From positions 1-23,310 of the IMG/VR virus record IMGVR_UViG_3300046005_000306: DNA of 23,310 bases; one strand, given 5' to 3'. This document shows positions 21,939 to 23,310 of the stretch, piece by piece (position 1 is the stretch's first letter; each line of letters begins with the position of its first letter). The DNA comes from a virus. Under the pieces are notes generated by a model that saw only the letters and a program-made list of their open reading frames with translations, did not search any database and was not told the DNA's origin. Made by a program: the position numbers and the translations under genes.

Positions 21939-22237
21939 ATCATTTCTCCTATGTATCTATAACCTAAATGTTCTGCTGACCAATCATCAACCTGCTCGAT
22001 TGTCCAAAGACAGGCGTAGTTTTGATTAAGCCGGAGCATTTCTTGTGCAAACAATTTTTGTAATTCCGATAAGCGTCCACCTTTTGTTTTTAATTCGACA
22101 AACCAACATGTGCCATCTGCCAGACAAGCAATCCTATCCGCTACGCCTCGCTGGGTAGGTGAAGTAAACTTGAAGGTCTTACCTCCGTTCACTTCAACTA
22201 CCCATTTGAAATGCTTTTCAATGTCACGTTCTAGCAT
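21932..22237 (-). CDS. VRR-NUC domain nuclease
   Basis: The product has 101 residues and is a single-domain member of the PD-(D/E)xK superfamily. 'GVADRIACLADGTCWFVELK' (31-50) gives the catalytic D34 and the E48-x-K50 pair. 'GRLSELQKLFAQEML' follows, with the Q60-x-x-F typical of VRR-NUC proteins. The N-terminal helix with Glu3 and Asp5 also fits. Stand-alone phage VRR-NUC proteins are thought to act on branched or recombining DNA. It abuts the membrane-protein gene upstream (TAAATG), with GAGAG as Shine-Dalgarno. Together with the SNF2 helicase and the DUF2800 nuclease it points to a recombination or replication module. Confidence 0.88.
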   Translation of the reverse strand: MLERDIEKHFKWVVEVNGGKTFKFTSPTQRGVADRIACLADGTCWFVELKTKGGRLSELQKLFAQEMLRLNQNYACLWTIEQVDDWSAEHLGYRYIGEMIW

Positions 22238-22447
22238 TTAATCTCTCAGCGTCACAAAAGAAGTGACATTAGTTGGCAGTTCCAATACCTGGTAAATACG
22301 TTCATCACCTTTTACGCCTTTGTCGATGATAAACATACCGCTGCCAGTTTTATGAATTACTCGTCCTTCTTTTGTAAAGGTTGCACCGATAAAGCCACCT
22401 AATGTAAAAGCAGATAAGATTAATATGATTGCTGTTTTATTGTTCAT
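22238..22447 (-). CDS. Small membrane-anchored or secreted protein, first gene of the - operon
   Basis: The product has 69 residues. 'NNKTAIILILSAFTLGGFIG' (2-21) is a signal peptide or N-terminal membrane anchor, followed by a polar beta-rich domain ('GRVIHKTGSGMFIIDKGVKG', 'RIYQVLELP'). The exported part would lie in the periplasm or outside the membrane. As the first gene after the promoter it should be among the earliest expressed. A role in host takeover or superinfection exclusion is possible but speculative. The start sits 3 bases after one arm of the long inverted repeat. Confidence 0.65.
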   Translation of the reverse strand: MNNKTAIILILSAFTLGGFIGATFTKEGRVIHKTGSGMFIIDKGVKGDERIYQVLELPTNVTSFVTLRD

Positions 22448-22563
22448 TTCATTTACTCTCGTTTCGTTTAGTGAGGTGACAGCTTACCACTGTAAAAAAC
22501 ATTTGTACAATATATTTTTCTGTGAAATAATGTACCCACTTTAAACGAAACGAGAATAAATTA
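22448..22563. promoter_or_regulatory. Symmetric divergent control region
   Basis: This 116-base gap separates the - strand operon from the + strand DUF2800 gene. Two 20-base arms, 22451-22470 and 22542-22561, are inverted copies with one mismatch (core TAAACGAAACGAGA on each outgoing strand). Each arm stops 2-3 bases before its own start codon, so it supplies the leader and Shine-Dalgarno area of both transcripts. At the centre lies the perfect palindrome TTGTACAA (22503-22510). On the + strand TTGTAC (22503-22508) is followed after 17 bases by AATAAT (22526-22531), a good -35/-10 pair. On the - strand the same palindrome is followed after 18 bases by the weaker TAAGCT. Promoters are predicted and the symmetry is directly visible. 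Confidence 0.7.
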
Positions 22564-23310
22564 ATGGCACACTCAAAGATTGTTGGTGGATCAACTGCCA
22601 AACGTGTTATCAACTGCCCCGGTAGTGTTGCGCTATGTAACGCTGCACCTGAAAAGCCTTCCAGCTCTTACGCTGAAGAAGGTACACTTCTCCATAACAC
22701 CATCGCTGAATGGCTTGCGGATGGAAAAAAGCCTATTGCTAATGATATACTGACGCAAGACCTAATTGACGAAAAGTACGCTGTTGCTTTGGAGTTGCTT
22801 AATGAAATTGATCCCGAATTTGGTATGGACTACGCGGTGGAAGTTGAAGTCGGTTTCGGTGATTTCATTCCTGACGTTTTTGGTAGCTGTGATTTGCTTG
22901 GTCGTTTGGATAACCGCGCTATTGTATTGGATTGGAAGTTCGGTAACGGTGTGGCGGTTGATGCGATAGAAAACGAGCAGCTAATGTTCTACGCGGCTGC
23001 TGCAATGAGGACTGAGAAAGCGCAGTGGGCGTTCAAGGATGTACAAGAAGTCGAGCTTATCATTATCCAGCCTCCAATGATTAAGCGTTGGGTAACGACA
23101 ATAGAACGCATCAAAGCGTTTGAACAGCAACTGTTAAGTGCTGTTAATGCCGCATCTAAGATTGATGCGCCCCTTCGTGAGGGTAGCCATTGTAAATGGT
23201 GTGCGGCTAAGCCTACCTGCCCGTTAATGACAGGTGCAGTTGATCGCGCGTTGAAGGTAAAGATAGATGCTATTGATGCACCTACTATAGATGCGTACCT
23301 TCAGAACGCT
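22564..23310 (+). CDS. DUF2800 Cas4/AddB-like nuclease (3' truncated)
   Basis: The frame from ATG 22564 is open to the window end (249 codons seen). It has the parts of a PD-(D/E)xK exonuclease with an Fe-S cluster. Cys18 ('INCPGS') begins the cluster. 'AEEGTLLHNTIAEWL' gives the H44 region. 'GSCDLLGRLD' carries D110 and 'IVLDWKFGNG' carries D123-x-K125. 'NEQLMFYA' is the Q139-x-x-x-Y motif, and 'HCKWCAAKPTCP' gives Cys210, Cys213 and Cys219 (C-x2-C-x5-C). This layout matches DUF2800 phage proteins related to Cas4 and AddB nucleases. It probably resects DNA ends in recombination, with a single-strand annealing partner encoded further on (inference). It is transcribed away from the - strand operon. 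Confidence 0.88.
   Translation, partial: MAHSKIVGGSTAKRVINCPGSVALCNAAPEKPSSSYAEEGTLLHNTIAEWLADGKKPIANDILTQDLIDEKYAVALELLNEIDPEFGMDYAVEVEVGFGDFIPDVFGSCDLLGRLDNRAIVLDWKFGNGVAVDAIENEQLMFYAAAAMRTEKAQWAFKDVQEVELIIIQPPMIKRWVTTIERIKAFEQQLLSAVNAASKIDAPLREGSHCKWCAAKPTCPLMTGAVDRALKVKIDAIDAPTIDAYLQNA

Noticed and set aside
22470-22490. Strong - strand promoter with the shared -35
   Set aside because: Only a poor -10 (TAAGCT, 18-base spacing) follows. I kept it as part of the control region but not as a separate promoter call.

Overview
The window is a piece of a tailed double-stranded DNA bacteriophage genome (Caudoviricetes) with a short-tailed, P22-like morphogenesis module. The order on the + strand supports this: end of a P22-type coat protein, a gp4-like head-to-tail adaptor, a gp10-like tail-hub protein, three large adsorption proteins, then three internal/ejection-type proteins and a lysis cassette. 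The DNA is AT-rich. Genes are packed with ATGA, TAATG or longer overlaps, and GGAG-type ribosome binding sites are common. The host cannot be read from the sequence. A proteobacterial (Gram-negative) host is my inference from the P22-like ejection set and lysozyme type. No integrase, portal, terminase, polymerase, tRNA or CRISPR is visible here.

Region 1 (3-17289, + strand) is the late module. It holds the coat protein (partial), a small beta-rich capsid-associated candidate, a 58-residue protein behind a two-state hairpin, a beta-helix tailspike, a gp4-like adaptor with an extra N-terminal domain, and a gp10-like protein enlarged by repeat modules. These are followed by a 1072-residue fibre ending in an S74 self-cleaving chaperone, a minimal sulfotransferase-like protein and a 2-oxoglutarate/Fe(II) hydroxylase-like protein. 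Three ejection-type proteins, a hypothetical, a tail-collar protein with metal-binding-type HxH motifs, two small membrane proteins (holin candidates), a GH24 lysozyme with an E-C-T triad and a 51-residue protein complete the module.

Region 2 (17282-22447, - strand) is a compact operon of seventeen overlapping or abutting genes, read from a divergent control region. In order of transcription it encodes a membrane-anchored protein, a VRR-NUC nuclease, a 57-residue protein, a DUF3310 protein, a putative winged-HTH protein and a small HTH regulator. Then comes an array of duplicated accessory genes, including a 19-codon remnant and two Cys-rich paralogues, followed by a 41-residue protein, an SNF2-type helicase, a 60-residue protein and a secreted protein. 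The array genes share an almost identical junction that is at once the C-terminal codons of one gene and the Shine-Dalgarno and start of the next.

Region 3 (22448-23310) holds a strikingly symmetric divergent promoter region and the start of a DUF2800 (Cas4/AddB-like, Fe-S cluster) nuclease on the + strand. SNF2 helicase, VRR-NUC and DUF2800 together look like a DNA replication/recombination module. The most unusual material is the paralogue array with its shared junction (19378-20890), the symmetric control region, the repeat-swollen gp10 and the fibre duplication that is conserved in protein but not in DNA.
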